This document shows positions 6,213 to 8,266 of a stretch of DNA of 8,266 nt, in pieces (position 1 is the first letter of the stretch; the number at the start of each line of letters is the position of its first letter). This DNA is from an uncultured Chlamydiae bacterium (lineage in GTDB: Bacteria; Chlamydiota; Chlamydiia; Chlamydiales; CALBHK01), in NCBI GenBank assembly GCA_937894565.1, contig CALBHK010000164.1, forward strand, positions 1 through 8,266, written 5' to 3'. Both the position numbers and the translations under genes were made by a program. Under the pieces are notes generated by a model. The model had not been told where the DNA came from and searched no databases. It was given only the letters and a program-made list of their open reading frames with translations.

Positions 6213-6234
6213 ATTGTAACAAATCGGGTAAAAT
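6206..6234 (+). promoter_or_regulatory. Rightward promoter for mnmE-nth, predicted leaderless
   Basis: TTGTCA (6206-6211) and TAAAAT (6229-6234) each match five of six consensus bases and are spaced by 17 bp. Only 5 bases separate the -10 box from the mnmE ATG at 6240, so transcription should begin at or next to the start codon. No ribosome site precedes the ATG, which fits a leaderless message. Confidence 0.6.
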
Positions 6235-6239
6235 GAATC

Positions 6240-7616
6240 ATGCACTTTATCCATGAACCTTACCAAGTGGGCGAAACCATCGCCGCAATCTGCACTCCTC
6301 CTGGCGAAGGCGGCATCGCCGTCATCCGCATTTGCGGTAAAGAATCTATCTCCATTTCCTCGCGCCTCTTCAGCTCTCCCGTCGAAACCATCCCCTCTCA
6401 CACTGTGCGCTATGGAATCTTATATAATATACATAAAGAGCGCCTTGACGATGTCTTGCTTTTAGTCATGCGCGCGCCTAGATCTTATACAGCAGAAGAC
6501 ACCGTAGAAATTTTTTGCCATGGAGGCAGCCTTGTCACCCGCCGTGTTCTGGAAGCTGTGTTAGAAGCAGGCGCGAGACAGGCAAAAAATGGGGAATTTA
6601 CCTTCAAAGCCTTTATGAATGGTAGGATCGATCTCTCTCAGGCAGAAGCTGTGCAAGAGCTAATTGAGGCAAAAAACGAGCGCGCTTTACAAGCTGCTGA
6701 ATCCCAATTAGAGGGAAAACTCTCGCAGCGCGTGCTCTCTTTGCAAAAAAAGCTCACCAAACAAGCAGCTATTTTAGAAGCCTGGGTCGATTTTCCAGAA
6801 GAAGGGATCGAATTCACGACTATGGATGCAATCATCAGTGACCTTAGCTCCATTCTTGAAGAGATGAACAGGTGGCTAGTAAGCTTTCATAATGGTAGAA
6901 TTTTAAAAGAGGGCATCTCTCTTTGTTTGGTCGGAAGTCCAAATGTCGGAAAATCTTCTTTAATGAACGCTCTCTTAGAGCGCGAGCGCGCCATTGTCTC
7001 CTCCATTCCGGGCACGACCCGCGATCTCATCGAAGAAGATTTACGCATCAATGGCCTGCATTTACGCCTCATCGATACGGCAGGCATCCGTCAATCAGAT
7101 GAACTGATTGAAATTGAAGGCATTAAACGCACCCATGCAGTGCTTGGAAAGGCCGATCTCATCCTCTTAGTCATGGATGCTCATAAAGGCCTGGATGCTC
7201 ACGATAAAGAATTAATCGAAAAAGTCCCCAAAAACAAAACTATCCTCATTTGGAATAAAATAGATCTTAACCATGCCTCACTGCCTGCTTTAGATTTTCC
7301 GTTTACTGTTCACTTATCAGCAAAAAATGGATTGGGAATAGAAGATCTACGCACAGAGATTGATTCTTTGATTTGGCAGGCAGGCCCCCCCAGCAAGGAA
7401 GAGGTCATCATTACTAATATCAGACATCAAGAGGCTCTTAAGGAGGCTTGCTCCTACTGCAGAGCCCTGATTGTTGGGTTAAAAGAGGGCCATTCGCCCG
7501 AATTTTTAGCTTTTGAAATGCGCTCCATCTTGCAAGCTTTGGGTAAAATCATCGGCACCAACGTCTCGGAAGACATTTTAAGCTCCATCTTTTCTACTTT
7601 TTGCATAGGAAAATAA
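6240..7616 (+). CDS. mnmE: tRNA uridine-5-carboxymethylaminomethyl modification GTPase MnmE (TrmE/ThdF)
   Basis: Works with MnmG to modify the wobble uridine U34 of several tRNAs, using GTP and a methylene-tetrahydrofolate-derived carbon. 458 residues, close to the usual 450-460. The N-terminal folate-binding domain (about 11-130) shows TPPGEGGIAVIR (19-30) and GEFTFKAFMNGRIDL (118-132). A helical domain is interrupted by the G domain: G1 GSPNVGKSS (232-240), G2 GTTRD (258-262), G3 DTAG (279-282), G4 NKID (339-342). The C-terminus is the hallmark CIGK (455-458), with Cys455 at the catalytic-site position. All key motifs are intact. First gene of an operon with nth. A GTG at 6267, just before GETIAAICTPPG, is an alternative start that would leave a 26-base leader, but it lacks a ribosome site. 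Confidence 0.97.
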   Translation: MHFIHEPYQVGETIAAICTPPGEGGIAVIRICGKESISISSRLFSSPVETIPSHTVRYGILYNIHKERLDDVLLLVMRAPRSYTAEDTVEIFCHGGSLVTRRVLEAVLEAGARQAKNGEFTFKAFMNGRIDLSQAEAVQELIEAKNERALQAAESQLEGKLSQRVLSLQKKLTKQAAILEAWVDFPEEGIEFTTMDAIISDLSSILEEMNRWLVSFHNGRILKEGISLCLVGSPNVGKSSLMNALLERERAIVSSIPGTTRDLIEEDLRINGLHLRLIDTAGIRQSDELIEIEGIKRTHAVLGKADLILLVMDAHKGLDAHDKELIEKVPKNKTILIWNKIDLNHASLPALDFPFTVHLSAKNGLGIEDLRTEIDSLIWQAGPPSKEEVIITNIRHQEALKEACSYCRALIVGLKEGHSPEFLAFEMRSILQALGKIIGTNVSEDILSSIFSTFCIGK

Positions 7617-8240
7617 GTGCATAGAAAAAAACGCGCTAAAGAAATTAAAACTCTGCTTGATACTCTTTATCCCCAGACACCCATTCCGCTTGACCATCAA
7701 GACCCCTACACGCTACTTATTGCTGTGCTTCTTTCTGCAAGATGCACAGATAAGAGAGTCAATACCATTACCCCCGCTCTGTTTGGCTTGGCCCATACCC
7801 CAAATCAGATGGTCCAACTGCCTATCTCTTTAATTCAAAAAACCATTCAACCCTGCGGCCTCTCCCCCACAAAAGCAAAACATATCCACGCTCTCTCTGT
7901 TATTTTGCTAGAAAAACATGAGGGAAAAGTGCCCAAAACCTTTGAAGAATTAGAGGAATTACCGGGGGTAGGACATAAAACAGCCTCTGTTGTGATGTCT
8001 CAAGCCTTTGATCTACCTGCTTTCCCTGTGGACACCCATATCCACCGCTGCGCTAAACGTTGGGGACTCTCTGATGGTAAAAATGTCGTTCAAACAGAAA
8101 AAGATCTTAAAAGCCTCTTTGCTAAAAAAGATTGGAACAAGCTGCACTTGCAAATCATCTATTATGCCAGAGAGTATTGCCCAGCACGCGGACACATTGT
8201 CCATAAATGTCCTATCTGTCAATTATTATTAATTAATTAA
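7617..8240 (+). CDS. nth: Endonuclease III (DNA glycosylase/AP lyase) with incomplete Fe-S cysteine motif
   Basis: Removes oxidised pyrimidines from DNA and nicks the abasic site in base-excision repair. 207 residues; E. coli Nth has 211. The helix-hairpin-helix LPGVGHKTA (115-123) supplies catalytic Lys121, and VDTHI (138-142) supplies catalytic Asp139. LSARCTD (39-45) corresponds to E. coli LSAQATD, with Arg in place of Gln. The usual C-x6-C-x2-C-x5-C iron-sulfur loop is altered: Cys188, then nine residues to Cys198, then Cys201. The protein ends six residues later without a fourth Cys. Start: the GTG follows the mnmE stop directly (TAAGTG), with AGGA at 7607-7610 as ribosome site inside mnmE, so translation is probably coupled. 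Glycosylase function is likely retained; cluster status is uncertain. Confidence 0.93.
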   Translation: MHRKKRAKEIKTLLDTLYPQTPIPLDHQDPYTLLIAVLLSARCTDKRVNTITPALFGLAHTPNQMVQLPISLIQKTIQPCGLSPTKAKHIHALSVILLEKHEGKVPKTFEELEELPGVGHKTASVVMSQAFDLPAFPVDTHIHRCAKRWGLSDGKNVVQTEKDLKSLFAKKDWNKLHLQIIYYAREYCPARGHIVHKCPICQLLLIN

Positions 8241-8246
8241 TAATAA
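8223..8246. repeat. Perfect 24-bp A/T palindrome at the end of nth
   Basis: Positions 8223-8246 read identically on both strands and contain only A and T, centred between 8234 and 8235. The palindrome encodes the last residues (LLLIN) and stop of nth and extends 6 bases beyond. As RNA it would be a weak hairpin. No T-run terminator follows in the 20 remaining bases. Confidence 0.7.
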
Positions 8247-8266
8247 ATACTATTTTAATTTAAACA

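Noticed and set aside
6168..6401. Minus-strand open frame opposite the start of mnmE
   Set aside because: It overlaps conserved mnmE codons and both promoters, and its residues are low-complexity Gly/Asp/Arg typical of an antisense shadow.
7385..7391. Run of seven C in mnmE as a phase-variation tract
   Set aside because: The frame is intact, mnmE is a housekeeping gene and the run is short; a single observation does not support switching.

Overview
The window looks like a chromosomal segment of an amoeba-associated (environmental) member of the Chlamydiae, most likely near Parachlamydiaceae. Two things suggest this. First, the order psd, mnmE, nth, with psd divergent from an mnmE-nth operon, matches what I recall of the Chlamydia chromosome (nth CT697, thdF/mnmE CT698, psdD CT699 in C. 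trachomatis). Second, the left half carries a very large eukaryote-type ubiquitin ligase gene, as expected of a bacterium living in a protist. The assignment to this group is inference; no rRNA or other taxonomic marker is present.

Layout. Positions 1-52 hold the first 17 codons of a leftward gene that leaves the window. A short divergent region with a near-consensus promoter (104-132) then drives a 1238-codon gene (160-3876). I read its product as a HECT-type E3 ubiquitin ligase: an N-terminal hydrophobic module, a small 8-residue tandem repeat, a long helical solenoid built from a tandem duplication of about 295 residues, and a complete C-terminal HECT domain with a candidate catalytic Cys1202. 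This is the most notable item in the window.

Positions 3877-4150 are non-coding: a GC-rich, hairpin-containing block, then a leader for a seven-helix Bax-inhibitor-1-like membrane protein (4151-4888). This gene is tail-to-tail with psd, and their stop codons overlap by 4 bases. The leftward operon has a small exported coiled-coil protein (5766-6155), then psd, joined by a TAGTG stop-start overlap. Between it and mnmE lies a compact divergent promoter pair whose -35 boxes occupy the same seven bases. The rightward mnmE promoter is so close to the ATG that a leaderless mRNA is predicted. mnmE (6240-7616) is followed directly (TAA-GTG) by nth, whose iron-sulfur cysteine motif lacks the fourth Cys and ends inside a perfect 24-bp A/T palindrome.

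How the genes work together: the right part (psd, mnmE, nth) is housekeeping, covering phosphatidylethanolamine synthesis, tRNA U34 modification and base-excision repair. The left part is accessory and probably directed at the host. The Bax-inhibitor-like gene sits at the junction. The HECT gene is visibly AT-richer by eye than the housekeeping genes.
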